A stretch of 64,000 nucleotides of DNA from Ga0077555 sp033764055 (GCA_033764055.1 JANRJI010000151.1:1-64000); one strand, 5' to 3'; counted from the first letter of the stretch, positions 49,828 to 59,106 are shown. Numbers and translations: made by a program. Notes: a model not told the origin generated them from the letters alone.

Positions 49828-49855
49828 GGGCAGCCGAGACGTCTCGGCTGCCCTT
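49828..49855 (+). terminator. Hairpin terminator after the cold-shock gene
   Basis: GGGCAGCCGAGAC and GTCTCGGCTGCCC form a perfect 13-bp palindrome, extended by AAG/CTT, 61 nt after the cspA stop. The tail is TTCG, not a long T-run, as common in high-GC alphaproteobacteria. Confidence 0.68.
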
Positions 49856-50012
49856 CGACCTGAGATGGCGCCGAATCTCCAGCTCCGCGAGTTCGAGCAG
49901 CTCGCGTGACGAGCGTCGGATCAGGCGCCCATGCGACACCGGCGTTCAGATCGCCGTGACAATCGCCGTTTTGCGTGCTGCCATGCGCCCCGCAACAGGG
50001 AGCATGTTGGGC

Positions 50013-51029
50013 ATGCCGAAGCACCGTGAGATCCATTTCGTCAAGACTCCGACAGGGCTGCCCGACTCGAGCTGCTTCAGGCTCGTCGACGCGCCGGTTC
50101 CCCAACCTGGTCCGGGACAGGTGCTGGCGCGGACGCACTATCTCTCGATCGATCCTTATATGCGGCGCATGATGGCCGGTGGGCACGGGTATGCCACGCC
50201 GCTGCAGCCGGGCAATCTCATGGTCGGGCGAGGCGTCGGGATCGTCGTCGAGAGCCGGCATCCCGATTTCGCGCCGGGCGACGCTGTCCAGTCAGAGTTC
50301 GGCTGGCGGGAGCACGCGGTGCTCGACGGGACGGGCTTGCGATTGGTCCCCGCCGACCTGCGGCCGCTCTCACTCTCGCTCGGGATCGTCGGTCAGTCCG
50401 GTGCGACGGCGTGGGTGGGGCTGCACGATGTCGGCCGCATCAAGGCTGGCGAGACGGTCGTCGTGTCGGCGGCAGCCGGCGCGGTCGGCAGCGCCGTGGG
50501 CCAGATCGCGCAGCTCGAGGGATGCCGGGCTGTTGGTATCGCAGGCGGGCCAGCAAAGTGCCGGCACGTGGTGCAGGAGCTCGGTTTCGACGCCTGCATC
50601 GACTATAAGGCGCCGACCTTCCAGCAGGATCTCGGGGCGGCACTGCCCGGCGGCGTCGACATCTATTTCGACAATGTCGGCGGCGAAATCCTCGATGCCG
50701 CGCTGCGCCACATCAACGTCGGCGCCCGCATCCCTCTGTGTGGGCTGATCTCGCAGTACAACACCAGCGAGCCCCGCGGCATCGGCCATATCGGGGCCTT
50801 GCTCGACAAGTCGGCGACCATCCAGGGCTTCCGCATCGGCACGCGTCTCGACCGGCGTGACGCCGCGCTGGACCGGCTGATGAGCTGGTTCCGGGAGGGG
50901 CGTCTGAGGTGGCGCGAGACTGTCGCCGACGGCCTCGAGCAGGCGCCCGCCGCACTCGTCAACATGCTGACGGGGGGCAATGTCGGCAAACAGATCGTGC
51001 GGCTGGCAGCCGCGGAAGGCCGGCAATGA
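50013..51029 (+). CDS. NADP-dependent oxidoreductase (MDR, CurA/prostaglandin reductase group)
   Basis: A 338-residue medium-chain reductase without zinc. It begins REIHFVKTPTGLPDSSCFRL and has the YLSIDPYMRRMMAGG motif, the NADP-binding VVVSAAAGAVGSAVGQIAQL and the DIYFDNVGGEILDAAL signature of leukotriene B4 dehydrogenase/CurA-like enzymes. These reduce alpha,beta-unsaturated ketones. An ATG at 50004 and the frame to 49956 are alternatives. It stands alone, convergent with the methyltransferase operon. Confidence 0.88.
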   Translation: MPKHREIHFVKTPTGLPDSSCFRLVDAPVPQPGPGQVLARTHYLSIDPYMRRMMAGGHGYATPLQPGNLMVGRGVGIVVESRHPDFAPGDAVQSEFGWREHAVLDGTGLRLVPADLRPLSLSLGIVGQSGATAWVGLHDVGRIKAGETVVVSAAAGAVGSAVGQIAQLEGCRAVGIAGGPAKCRHVVQELGFDACIDYKAPTFQQDLGAALPGGVDIYFDNVGGEILDAALRHINVGARIPLCGLISQYNTSEPRGIGHIGALLDKSATIQGFRIGTRLDRRDAALDRLMSWFREGRLRWRETVADGLEQAPAALVNMLTGGNVGKQIVRLAAAEGRQ

Positions 51030-51084
51030 GTCGGTCTTGCCCATCGCGGAAACGCTGATCTCGGCGTGCTTCCTGATTCTGGCC

Positions 51085-51750
51085 TCAGCCGAGACGCCAG
51101 ACCGCCGTTCGCTTGATCTCGGCATCCTCGAGCTCGCGGGTGACCGGCACGCGATACTCGGCCGCTTGCACGAACCGCCCGCGAGGAAAATAGCTGCGCT
51201 GAGGATCGCCGATCAGCACGACGGCGTCCGCGGCGGCCGCCTTCTCGATATAGGCCAGGACACGGTCGGCGAGCTCGCGCTCGTAGAACAGGTCGCCCAC
51301 CAGAACGACCGAGAATGAGGGTGACGGGTCCGCAGCCAGAAGATCGTCGGCCGTCGTCGACACCATGACCGCATTCGCCGCCGCATTCATCCCCGTCGCC
51401 ACGAGCGCGAGGCGATCGATATCGGCTGCAAGGACGCACGCCGCGCCGGCCTTCATGGCTGCGATGGCCGTCAAACCGGAGCCGGTACCGAGATCGAGCA
51501 CCGCTGCGCCTCCCGAGCAGGACGGCGTATCGAGGAGATAGCGCGCCAGTGCCTGACCGCCCGCCCAGGCGAACGCCCAATACGGCGGCGGCACGTTCAT
51601 CTCGCCTAGCTCCTCCTCGGTCTTGCGCCAGATCGGCAGCGAGTCCTCGGCCAGGTGGAGCTGGATCTCCGGCACGAGCGGCGGGGGCATCAGGCGCGTG
51701 TTGGCACGGATGAAGCGGGGCCAGTCCTGAGCATCGGCTGCATGGGTCAC
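51085..51750 (-). CDS. Class I methyltransferase, ETFB/nicotinamide-like (paralogue 2)
   Basis: A 221-residue AdoMet-dependent methyltransferase. The block PYWAFAWAGGQALARYLLD leads to the AdoMet loop VLDLGTGSGLTAIAAMKAG and the acceptor-side SVVLVGDLFYERELADRV. This is the group of ETFB lysine methyltransferase and its bacterial relatives. The start ATG overlaps the stop of paralogue 1 by four bases (ATGA). The two share the WAFAW-x-GGQA and L-G-T-G-S-G-L-x-AIAA-x-KAGA blocks and arose by tandem duplication. Target unknown. Confidence 0.85.
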   Translation of the reverse strand: MTHAADAQDWPRFIRANTRLMPPPLVPEIQLHLAEDSLPIWRKTEEELGEMNVPPPYWAFAWAGGQALARYLLDTPSCSGGAAVLDLGTGSGLTAIAAMKAGAACVLAADIDRLALVATGMNAAANAVMVSTTADDLLAADPSPSFSVVLVGDLFYERELADRVLAYIEKAAAADAVVLIGDPQRSYFPRGRFVQAAEYRVPVTRELEDAEIKRTAVWRLG

Positions 51751-52433
51751 GTGGTTGTCGACCTCGACCTGCGGCGCGCCGGGACAGTGATCGTCGGCGG
51801 CAGCCGCCAGATGCGCGCCCGCTCCATCTGGTCCATGCCGAGATCCGGCGTCAGTGGGGCAACGACCTCGGTGACCAGCTCGAGGCCGAGGGCAGGGCGG
51901 CGAACGCTCGTGCGGTCGGCGAAGATCAAATCGACCCCGCGGCTGCGGGTGCGTTCAAGAAACGACGTCACCCGCATCGCCATCTCCGGCTCGTAGAACA
52001 CCTCGCCGACGAGGATGAGGTCGACGTCACTGTCGGTTGCGAGCAGGTCAGTCGCCCTCGTCTCGAGCGAGACGCCATTGGCTGCAGCATTCAACCGGGC
52101 CGCAGCGCATGCAATCGGATCGGTGTCGTTGGCGATGGCCGTCGTGGCGCCTGCCTTGAGCGCCGCAATCGCCGCCAGGCCGGAGCCGGTCCCGATGTCG
52201 AGAACACGCCGGCCGCGCACCTCGTGCGGATTGTCGAGCAGAAATCGCGCGACGGCCTGTCCGCCCGGCCAAGCGAAAGCCCAGAACGGCTTCTCCGCGC
52301 CGATCTCGTCGGCGGTCTGAAAAATGCGATAGGGCTCGGTTGCGAGATGGAGGGCGATCTCCGGCACGAGACCGGTGCGTTGAAGGTGGGTGGTCGCGGC
52401 AATGAAGGCGTCGGGGTTGAATAGGTGCGTCAT
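51747..52433 (-). CDS. Class I methyltransferase, ETFB/nicotinamide-like (paralogue 1)
   Basis: A 228-residue paralogue of the next gene. It has KPFWAFAWPGGQAVARFLLD, the AdoMet loop RVLDIGTGSGLAAIAALKAG and LILVGEVFYEPEMAMRV. Residues 195-228 are a basic C-terminal tail. The ATG at 52433 overlaps the EVE gene stop by four bases, so all three are coupled. Protein-lysine methylation of ETF-beta or ribosomal proteins is the known activity in relatives; here it is inference. Confidence 0.86.
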   Translation of the reverse strand: MTHLFNPDAFIAATTHLQRTGLVPEIALHLATEPYRIFQTADEIGAEKPFWAFAWPGGQAVARFLLDNPHEVRGRRVLDIGTGSGLAAIAALKAGATTAIANDTDPIACAAARLNAAANGVSLETRATDLLATDSDVDLILVGEVFYEPEMAMRVTSFLERTRSRGVDLIFADRTSVRRPALGLELVTEVVAPLTPDLGMDQMERARIWRLPPTITVPARRRSRSTTT

Positions 52434-52960
52434 CCTGTGACCGAAGCGGGGTCCAGCCCACCCATGCGACACACCTCTCGCCATTCCTCCCGCTTGACCG
52501 GTTGCACGGACAGTCTCGTGGAGGTGACCAGGCTCATCTTGGCCAGGCGCTTGCTCTCCTTGACTTCGGCCAGCGAGACCGGTCGCGGCAAGTCACAGAC
52601 GGCGATCACGTCGACGCACTCCCATTTGCCCGAGTCGTCGGAGGGGTCCGCATGCGCCAGTGCCTTGACGCGAACGATGCCGACGATCTCCTTGCCGATG
52701 TTGGAATGATAGAAGAAGGCGAGGTCGCCAATCCGCATGGCGCGCATGTTGTTGCGCGCCAGGAAATTGCGCACGCCTGTCCACGGCTCTCCCGCCTCGC
52801 CCCGAGCCTTCATATCGTCCCACGAGAAGACGTCCGGCTCCGACTTGAGGAGCCAGTAGGAAGGGCCCGCCCTCCGCCGAGACGGCCGTGCATCTGCCGG
52901 CACGGCGGGCGAAGGCGCGACATCAACTGGAGCAGGCAGCTTCTTCGTCTTCTTCGCCAT
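52430..52960 (-). CDS. EVE-domain protein
   Basis: A 176-residue EVE (PUA-like) domain protein. It has YWLLKSEPDVFSWDDM at the domain start, WTGVRNFLARNNMRAMRIGD, LAFFYHSNIGKEIVGIVRVK and SLAEVKESKRLAKMSLV. EVE proteins bind modified bases in RNA or DNA. The first 40 residues are a lysine/proline-rich linker. Start 52960 (MAKKTKK); an ATG three bases earlier also fits. It heads the operon with the two methyltransferases, each junction an ATGA overlap. The linkage suggests a shared modification theme. Confidence 0.9.
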   Translation of the reverse strand: MAKKTKKLPAPVDVAPSPAVPADARPSRRRAGPSYWLLKSEPDVFSWDDMKARGEAGEPWTGVRNFLARNNMRAMRIGDLAFFYHSNIGKEIVGIVRVKALAHADPSDDSGKWECVDVIAVCDLPRPVSLAEVKESKRLAKMSLVTSTRLSVQPVKREEWREVCRMGGLDPASVTG

Positions 52961-53292
52961 CATGGCATCATCCGGTTTGGTCCACCGTCGCATCTCCCCA
53001 CATCCCAAGTCATCCCGACGGCGGCCGCGTGACGAGCGCGCGACGGTGAGAGGTTCCTCGAGCTTCTCGCCCTGCGCGCACTCGACAAGCCCTGAGAAGC
53101 GCCTGTTGCGCACAGTCGCCCTTAACGAGATGTCGAACAAGGCCATACGCCGCTTCGAGGCGCTTTGCCGGAAGATCTAGCACGTCCTGCGCCACGGGCT
53201 ACGAAGGCAACTGACTGTACGGCGAGCGGCCGCGATCCGTCTTCGACATCGACGCGACCCCTCGGCTCCATCACGAAACGCAACCCCGGGGC

Positions 53293-53814
53293 TCAATCCG
53301 AGAACCACTCCGAGCACCTGACCGGCGGCACCGTTCCCCACGGCATGACAGCCACTGTCGAGGTGGAGTTCTTCGGGCTGCCTTCGATCAGCTTGTCGCT
53401 ATACACGAGATAGACCAGCACGTTGCGCTTGGTGTCGCAGCCCCGTACGATGCGCATTCGCTTGAACAGGAGAGACCGGCGCTGCCGAAAAGCCTCGCCG
53501 CCTTGCTCGAGTTTCCGCTTGAAGACGATCGGCCCGACCTGCCTGCACGCGAGCGAGATGTCAGATAGCTCCTCGGATAGGCCGAGCCATCCGGTCCATC
53601 CGCCTTTCTCCGGCACGGTGAAATGGCAGGCGACACCATCGATGTCGGGGTCGTCGATGCCGTAGGCCGCCAGCTTGTGGTCCGGCGAGAGGAACTTCCA
53701 GACGGTCGATTTGCGAAAAATCAGGTCGGGATCCTCCGCGTGCGCGTTCGCATTGGACAACGCCGCAACGATGGCCACGACCAGCGGGACTACGATCTGT
53801 GCTCGCGTCACCAT
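53293..53814 (-). CDS. creA: CreA family protein
   Basis: A 173-residue secreted protein with a signal peptide (AQIVVPLVVAIVAALSNANA then HA) and the CreA-domain features: DDPDIDGVACHFTVPEKGGW, DISLACRQVGPI, LFKRMRIVRGCDTKRNVLVY and DKLIEGSPKNSTSTVAVMPW. CreA function is unknown; it is conserved in proteobacteria. Monocistronic. Confidence 0.92.
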   Translation of the reverse strand: MVTRAQIVVPLVVAIVAALSNANAHAEDPDLIFRKSTVWKFLSPDHKLAAYGIDDPDIDGVACHFTVPEKGGWTGWLGLSEELSDISLACRQVGPIVFKRKLEQGGEAFRQRRSLLFKRMRIVRGCDTKRNVLVYLVYSDKLIEGSPKNSTSTVAVMPWGTVPPVRCSEWFSD

Positions 53815-54042
53815 AGTTTGTGCTCCGGCGTTCGATGGGATTTGGCGGACCGGGTCGGTTGCAAGATGTCTGATAACGCCCGGACGCAGGAAAGCGTGCC
53901 GGAAATCCGCGCATGGAATGCTCGGTAGATCTCGAGGCGTTGCCGAGCAGAGCTGGAGCTGGCGCCCGCCGCCTTGCGCGCCGCGACGCTGCGGCTACCA
54001 TCCTCGGCACGGCCACGTCCGGCACGCCAGCGGAGCGTTCCC

Positions 54043-55155
54043 ATGAAAATCACCGATGTCACCGTCACGCTGTTCGCCTGGGATGACATTCCAGCGACGC
54101 AGTATGGCCGCCATACAGGGCGCTTCGCCGGTCGAAGCGACCTCGGTCTCGTCACCATAAGCACCGACGAGGGGCACGTCGGGCACTCGTTCCTCGGCTC
54201 CGCCAGCAGACCGGCCAGCAACGATGCGCAGCTCATCCCGCGCATCCTGAAGCCGATGCTGGTTGGCGAGGATCCGCTCGACCGGGAGCGGCACTTCCAG
54301 CGTATGTGGGGCCGCACCCGCATGAACAACCAGCTTCGCGTGCTCGGCGCCATCGACGTGGCCCTCTGGGACCTCGCCGGCAAGGCGGCGGGAATGCCGG
54401 TGCACAAGCTGATGGGCAGCTATCGTACCAGCGCACCTGCCTATGCCTCGTCAGCCGTCCTGCCGTCACCGGATGCCTACGCCGAGGAGGCTCTATCGTT
54501 CAGATCGCGCGGCTGGGGCGCCTACAAGATCCATCCCCCGACGCAGTGGGAGGCCGATATCAAGGTTTGCGAGGCGGTGCGAAAGGCCGTCGGCGACGAC
54601 TATCGCATCATGCTCGATTCGACATGGTCCTACGATTACGTGGCGGCGTTACGTGTCGGCCAGGCGACGGAACGGCTCGGCTTCTACTGGTACGAGGACC
54701 CACTCGTCGAGGACGACATGGCGGGATACGTCAAGCTGAAGAAGCAGCTTTCGATTCCCATCATGGCGACCGAGTACTCGCCCGGCGGGCATACCGCCTA
54801 CGCGCCCTGGCTGATCGCACAGGCGACCGACTACCTCAGGGGCGACGTGGCGGTCAAAGGTGGCCTCACCGCCTGCCTGAAGACGGCGCATCTCGCCGAG
54901 TGCTTCCACATGAACTACGAGGTGCATCACGGCGGCAACTCGTTGAACAACGTCGCCAACCTGCACCTGATCATGGCCATCCGGAACTGTGAGTACTTCG
55001 AGGTGCTGCTGCCGGATGGAGCACAGAAGTACGGCTTGGCGAAGGACATCGAGGTGGATGGGAAGGGCCTCGTCCATGCACCGATGAAGCCGGGCCTCGG
55101 CGCCGACATCGATTTCGATCTGATAGCGCGCAAGCAGGTCGCGGTCTTGAGCTGA
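54043..55155 (+). CDS. Enolase-superfamily dehydratase/racemase (mandelate racemase-like)
   Basis: A 370-residue enolase-superfamily enzyme. It has the capping domain to about residue 125 and a barrel with catalytic Lys162 (YKIH), metal ligands Asp192 (LDSTWSYD), Glu218 (YWYEDPL) and Glu244 (ATEYSPGG), and the histidine pair of NYEVHHGGNSLNNVANLHL. This resembles tartrate and sugar-acid dehydratases. GGAG is 8 nt before the ATG at 54043. The substrate is not predictable. The second CoA-transferase converges on it. Confidence 0.88.
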   Translation: MKITDVTVTLFAWDDIPATQYGRHTGRFAGRSDLGLVTISTDEGHVGHSFLGSASRPASNDAQLIPRILKPMLVGEDPLDRERHFQRMWGRTRMNNQLRVLGAIDVALWDLAGKAAGMPVHKLMGSYRTSAPAYASSAVLPSPDAYAEEALSFRSRGWGAYKIHPPTQWEADIKVCEAVRKAVGDDYRIMLDSTWSYDYVAALRVGQATERLGFYWYEDPLVEDDMAGYVKLKKQLSIPIMATEYSPGGHTAYAPWLIAQATDYLRGDVAVKGGLTACLKTAHLAECFHMNYEVHHGGNSLNNVANLHLIMAIRNCEYFEVLLPDGAQKYGLAKDIEVDGKGLVHAPMKPGLGADIDFDLIARKQVAVLS

Positions 55156-55228
55156 GCGACCGCCCGCGCACGACGGTCGCACACTCACTGACAGGCAGAG
55201 CGGAGCCTTTGCCGCCGCTGGGTGCCCC

Positions 55229-56425
55229 CTATCCGAGGACTCCGAGGCCCTTCAGCCGATCGATGTCCTCACGGGAGTAGCCTGCGTCCCTCAGCACGGC
55301 CGCCGAATGCTCTCCGACCGATGGCGCGCGGCGCGGCGGTGTCTTCTCCACGCCGTCGAGATGGAACGGGCTCGATACCGTGAGGCCATCGCCATCGGCA
55401 AACGGCACGAGAGCGCCGATCTCGCGCGATTGAGCGTCGTCCGCCGCCTCGTCGACGGAGTAGACCGCGCCAAACGTGACGCCCGCCCCCTCGAGAATCC
55501 GGCGCCACTCGACGAGATCCCGCGTGGCGAAAATCTCGTCCAGGATGGCGGTGAGCGCACCTGCATTCGACCGCCGGGCTGGCATCGTCGCGAAGCGCGG
55601 GTCCTCTGCCAGATGCGTAGCTCCAATCGCCGTCAGCAGGCTCGCGAGCTGCCTCGGCTCGTTGTGCAGCGCCATCAGGAACCAGCGTCCGTCGCGGCAG
55701 CGGTAGTGGTTGGCAAGGGCGTTGGGCGCCTTGTCGCGAGGCGGCCGAAGCGTCACCCGCTCGCCGAACAACCGATTCTGCACGAAACAGCCGTTGGCCC
55801 ACAGGCCGTTCTGAAGCAGCGACGACTGCGCGATCCCGCCCCGCCCCGTCCTCTCCCGCCGGTAGAGGGCCGTGACGATGGCGGCGTAAAGTGCGGTCGC
55901 AGTGGGATGATCGCCCATGCCCGGCATCGAGCGGGCCGGCTCCGTCTCGGTATTCGCGCGGACCATGTGCATCAGGCCTGTCCGGGCCCAATAGGCGGTT
56001 GCATCGAAGCCGGTTCGGGCAGCCTCCTCGCCGGCCTCGCCATAAGCCGTCATCGAGCCGTAGATGAGGCGCGGATTGATCGTCAGGAGATCGCTCGCAC
56101 CAATTCTCAAACGCTCTCTTACGGGGAGCGGGAAGTTGGTGATGAAGACGTCCGTCGAGGCGATCATCCGATGCAGCACCGCGAGCCCGTCAGGGTGCTT
56201 GAGATCGAGGGCGAGGCTCCGCTTGTTGCGCGACGTGAGCTGCCACCAGTAGTCCGTCGTCTTGCCGGGCACAGGTGGCGACGCCCGCCAGGGATCACCC
56301 GCGCCCGGTGGCTCGATCTTGACGACATCAGCGCCGAAATCGGAAAGAATCGTGGCTGCCGCCGGCCCCGCGATCCAACTCGCGCAGTCGATCACTTTCA
56401 GGCCGGAAAAAGGTCCGTCTGCCAT
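55229..56425 (-). CDS. Class III CoA-transferase (CaiB/BaiF family), second copy
   Basis: A 398-residue family III CoA-transferase, similar in layout to the one at 15.9 kb but clearly distinct. Family blocks are LKVIDCASWIAGPAAATILS, DFGADVVKIEPPGAGDPWRA, SRNKRSLALDLKHPDGLAVL and TAYGEAGEEAARTGFDATAY. At the usual catalytic Asp position the sequence reads AQSSLLQNGL, with Gln, which departs from the canonical residue. The ATG at 56425 has AAGGGG upstream. Confidence 0.88.
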   Translation of the reverse strand: MADGPFSGLKVIDCASWIAGPAAATILSDFGADVVKIEPPGAGDPWRASPPVPGKTTDYWWQLTSRNKRSLALDLKHPDGLAVLHRMIASTDVFITNFPLPVRERLRIGASDLLTINPRLIYGSMTAYGEAGEEAARTGFDATAYWARTGLMHMVRANTETEPARSMPGMGDHPTATALYAAIVTALYRRERTGRGGIAQSSLLQNGLWANGCFVQNRLFGERVTLRPPRDKAPNALANHYRCRDGRWFLMALHNEPRQLASLLTAIGATHLAEDPRFATMPARRSNAGALTAILDEIFATRDLVEWRRILEGAGVTFGAVYSVDEAADDAQSREIGALVPFADGDGLTVSSPFHLDGVEKTPPRRAPSVGEHSAAVLRDAGYSREDIDRLKGLGVLG

Positions 56426-56655
56426 GCTGTTTCGCCCCTTCCCGCCAGGCTCGCCGATCTGCGCCCGCCGGCCATCTGTCGCGGAGACGGCCGCAGTGCT
56501 GCGGGTCGATGCTAGCCGTCCGACGCGGGCCGAGTCACGACCGTCGAGCGTATTGTTCGAACGGGATGAGCGCGCCATGCTCTTGAATCGACCTCCCGCA
56601 AGCGACAACACTGGTCGGCGGGAGAGGCAACCGGACGCGCGGGGACCCGACTGCG

Positions 56656-57093
56656 ATGACCACTGAGGACGAGTTGCGCGACAAGCTTCGCAAGATCGAA
56701 GCGCTTTTTGCGGGTGCGAAAACCGACGGCGAGCGGGAGGCGGCGGGGGCTGCGGCGGAACGTATCCGGGCGCGTCTCGGCGAGGCGGCCACGCGCGAGG
56801 CCGCGGTCGAGATGCGCTTTGCAATCCACGACCCCTGGTCTCGAAAGCTGTTCCTGGCCTTGAGCCGCCGCTATGGCATCGAGCCGTACCGCTACCCGAG
56901 AATGAAGCGCCAAAGCCTCGTCGTACGGGCGCCGGCTTCGTTCGTGGAAGGTGTTCTGTGGCCCGAGTTCACCGCCCTGAACGAGGCGCTGTCGAGCTAT
57001 CTCCTCCAGGTTACCGAGCGGGTGATCCGCGACACGGTTCACGCCGACACGGGAGAGGCCACGGAGCGCGCCGAGCCGAGGTCAATCGAGTGA
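56656..57093 (+). CDS. DUF2786-like protein, hypothetical
   Basis: A 145-residue soluble protein. The N-terminus LRDKLRKIEALFAGAKTDGE then AAAERIRARL resembles the DUF2786 helical repeat. The C-terminal part has DPWSRKLFLALSRRYGIEPY and SLVVRAPASFVEGVLWPEF. Function unknown. It is upstream of the HtrA-like gene on the same strand (235 bp gap). Confidence 0.65.
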   Translation: MTTEDELRDKLRKIEALFAGAKTDGEREAAGAAAERIRARLGEAATREAAVEMRFAIHDPWSRKLFLALSRRYGIEPYRYPRMKRQSLVVRAPASFVEGVLWPEFTALNEALSSYLLQVTERVIRDTVHADTGEATERAEPRSIE

Positions 57094-57328
57094 CACAGCT
57101 GTGAGGCGCGCAGCACCGGAGCCGTCTCGGCAGCCCGGCTCCGGCCGGACCGCTGCTGCAACGAGCAGTCGGGTCGCAGCGTTCACAGGGCGTTCCTACC
57201 CTCGCTGAGGATCGCATCTGACACAGCCGGCCGGGCCGCTTATCAAGATGCCTTGTCAACGATTGTCGGCTGGCGCATTACGGCCTAATCTTCATGACGC
57301 GATCTTGCCCTCACGGAGGTGATCGGCC

Positions 57329-58270
57329 GTGCAGCCAAGACCCGAGAACTACGAGTTCGATCTGGACCAGGCTCTGACCGCTGTCGTGGGTCTCAAGTCC
57401 ATCGTTCCCGCGGATGCCTACACCGCAGAGACGCTCGGCACCGAGCGGCTGGGCCACGGCGTGCTGATCGGCGAGCATGGCGTGGTGCTCACCATCGGCT
57501 ACCTCGTGACCGAGGCCGAGACGGTTTGGATCCGGCTTTCGAGCGGCAAAGTGCTACCGGGCCACGTCATCGGCTTCGACCAGGAGACGGGCTTCGGTCT
57601 CGTCCAGGCTCTGGCCCGCGTGGATCTGCCGAGCCTGCCGCTCGGCGACAGCTCCAAGGCCCAGATCGGCGACGCCGTCGTCGTGGCCGGCACCGGTGGA
57701 CGACAGAACTCGGTCGCTGCGACCATCGTCGCGCGCCAGGAGTTCGCTGGGTACTGGGAGTACGTGCTCGACCAGGCGATCTTCACATCGCCGAGCCACC
57801 CTCACTGGGGTGGCACGGCCATGATCGGCCCGGGCGGCAAGCTGCTGGGCATCGGCTCCCTTCAGGTGCAGCAGGTGGTGAAGGGCGGCAAGTCCGAGGA
57901 CATCAACATGATCGTCCCGGTCGACCTCCTGAAACCCATTCTCGAGGACATGCTGACGCTCGGCCGACCGCGCCGACCGGCAAGGCCCTGGCTCGGTCTC
58001 TACGCCACCGAGGTCGGCAATCGCATCGCCGTGGCAGGAGTGGCGCAACGCGGTCCTGCGCGCCGCGCCGATGTCAGGTCCGGCGATGTCGTCCTCTCCG
58101 TCGCCGGCAGTGACGTGCGCAATCTGGCCGCGTTCTTCAGGGCGGTCTGGTCTCTCGGCGAGGCGGGGGTCGAGGTGCCTCTGACGATCAGCCGCAACGG
58201 GCGTACGCTCGACCTGTCCATCAGCTCGGCCGACCGCCGGCAGTTCCTCAAAGGCCCCGTGATCCACTGA
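57329..58270 (+). CDS. HtrA/DegP-like protein without catalytic triad (pseudoprotease)
   Basis: A 313-residue S1C-type fold (chymotrypsin fold plus PDZ) in which all three catalytic residues are replaced: the His position is Tyr58 in LTIGYLV, the Asp position Gly88 in QETGFGLV, and the Ser position Trp160 in HPHWGGTAMI. The PDZ domain follows (RPWLGLYATEVGNRIAVAGV, then GDVVLSVAGSDVRNLAAF). No signal peptide. Start GTG with GGAGG 10 nt upstream. A peptide-binding or chaperone role is possible; proteolysis is unlikely. It may act as a scaffold or inhibitor. Confidence 0.86.
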   Translation: MQPRPENYEFDLDQALTAVVGLKSIVPADAYTAETLGTERLGHGVLIGEHGVVLTIGYLVTEAETVWIRLSSGKVLPGHVIGFDQETGFGLVQALARVDLPSLPLGDSSKAQIGDAVVVAGTGGRQNSVAATIVARQEFAGYWEYVLDQAIFTSPSHPHWGGTAMIGPGGKLLGIGSLQVQQVVKGGKSEDINMIVPVDLLKPILEDMLTLGRPRRPARPWLGLYATEVGNRIAVAGVAQRGPARRADVRSGDVVLSVAGSDVRNLAAFFRAVWSLGEAGVEVPLTISRNGRTLDLSISSADRRQFLKGPVIH

Positions 58271-58276
58271 TCGGGA

Positions 58277-59065
58277 TCAGCGGGCGACCCAGCCGCCGTC
58301 GATGGAATAGTTGGCTCCGGTGATCGAGCGTGCCCCGTCTGAGGCGAGGAACGCCGCCAGGGCACCGATCTCCTCGACAGTCACGAAGCGGCCCGATGGC
58401 TGCGAGGCGAGAACCTGCTTCTTCGCTGCATCCTCCGTGATGCCCTGCGACGTCGCGAGATCGGGAATCTGCTTCTCGACCAGCGGCGTCCACACGAAGC
58501 CGGGCGAGATTGCGTTGACCGTGATGCCGGTCTCGGCCGTCTCGAGCGCTACCGTCTTTGTCAGACCGGCGAGGCCGTGCTTGGCGGCGACGTAGGCCGC
58601 CTTGAAGGGCGAGGCGACCAGTGAGTGCGCCGAGCAGACGTTGATCACTCGGCCCCAGTTCCGCTTCCTCATCCCAGGCAGCGCCGCGCGAATGGTGTGG
58701 AACGACGACGACAGGTTGATGGCGAGGATCGCATCCCACTTCTCGATCGGAAACTGCTCTATGGGCGAGACATGCTGGATTCCCGCATTGTTGACCAGGA
58801 TATCGACCGAGCCGAGGTCGCGCTCGGCCTTCTCGATCATCTCCGCGATCTGATTGTGACGAAGCATGTCGGCGGCGTCGAAGACGACGCGCGTTCCATG
58901 AACGGCCACCTTCCGAATGGCCTCGGCGTTGTCGGCCTCGGAGCCGAGGCCGTTGACGACCACCCAGGCCCCCGCCTCGGCGAGGGCACAGGCTATGGCG
59001 AGGCCGATGCCGGAGGTCGAGCCGGTCACAACAGCGTTACGTCCCTTGAGCGTCATGCTTGCCAT
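58277..59065 (-). CDS. bdhA: 3-hydroxybutyrate dehydrogenase
   Basis: A 262-residue SDR. It has TGSTSGIGLAIACALAEAG, VVNGLGSEADNAE, NNAGIQHVSPIEQFPIEKW, the Ser in NVCSAHSLVASP, and Tyr-x3-Lys in AAYVAAKHGLAGLTKTVALE. NAGIQHV-PIE-FP and SAHSLVASPFKAAYV are diagnostic of D-3-hydroxybutyrate dehydrogenase, which uses NAD to make acetoacetate from PHB breakdown. GAGGAG is 4 nt before the ATG. Convergent with the HtrA-like gene. Confidence 0.93.
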   Translation of the reverse strand: MASMTLKGRNAVVTGSTSGIGLAIACALAEAGAWVVVNGLGSEADNAEAIRKVAVHGTRVVFDAADMLRHNQIAEMIEKAERDLGSVDILVNNAGIQHVSPIEQFPIEKWDAILAINLSSSFHTIRAALPGMRKRNWGRVINVCSAHSLVASPFKAAYVAAKHGLAGLTKTVALETAETGITVNAISPGFVWTPLVEKQIPDLATSQGITEDAAKKQVLASQPSGRFVTVEEIGALAAFLASDGARSITGANYSIDGGWVAR

Positions 59066-59106
59066 GTCTCCTCTCAGATGTGGCGGACCCCCGAAGGGAA
59101 GGCAGT

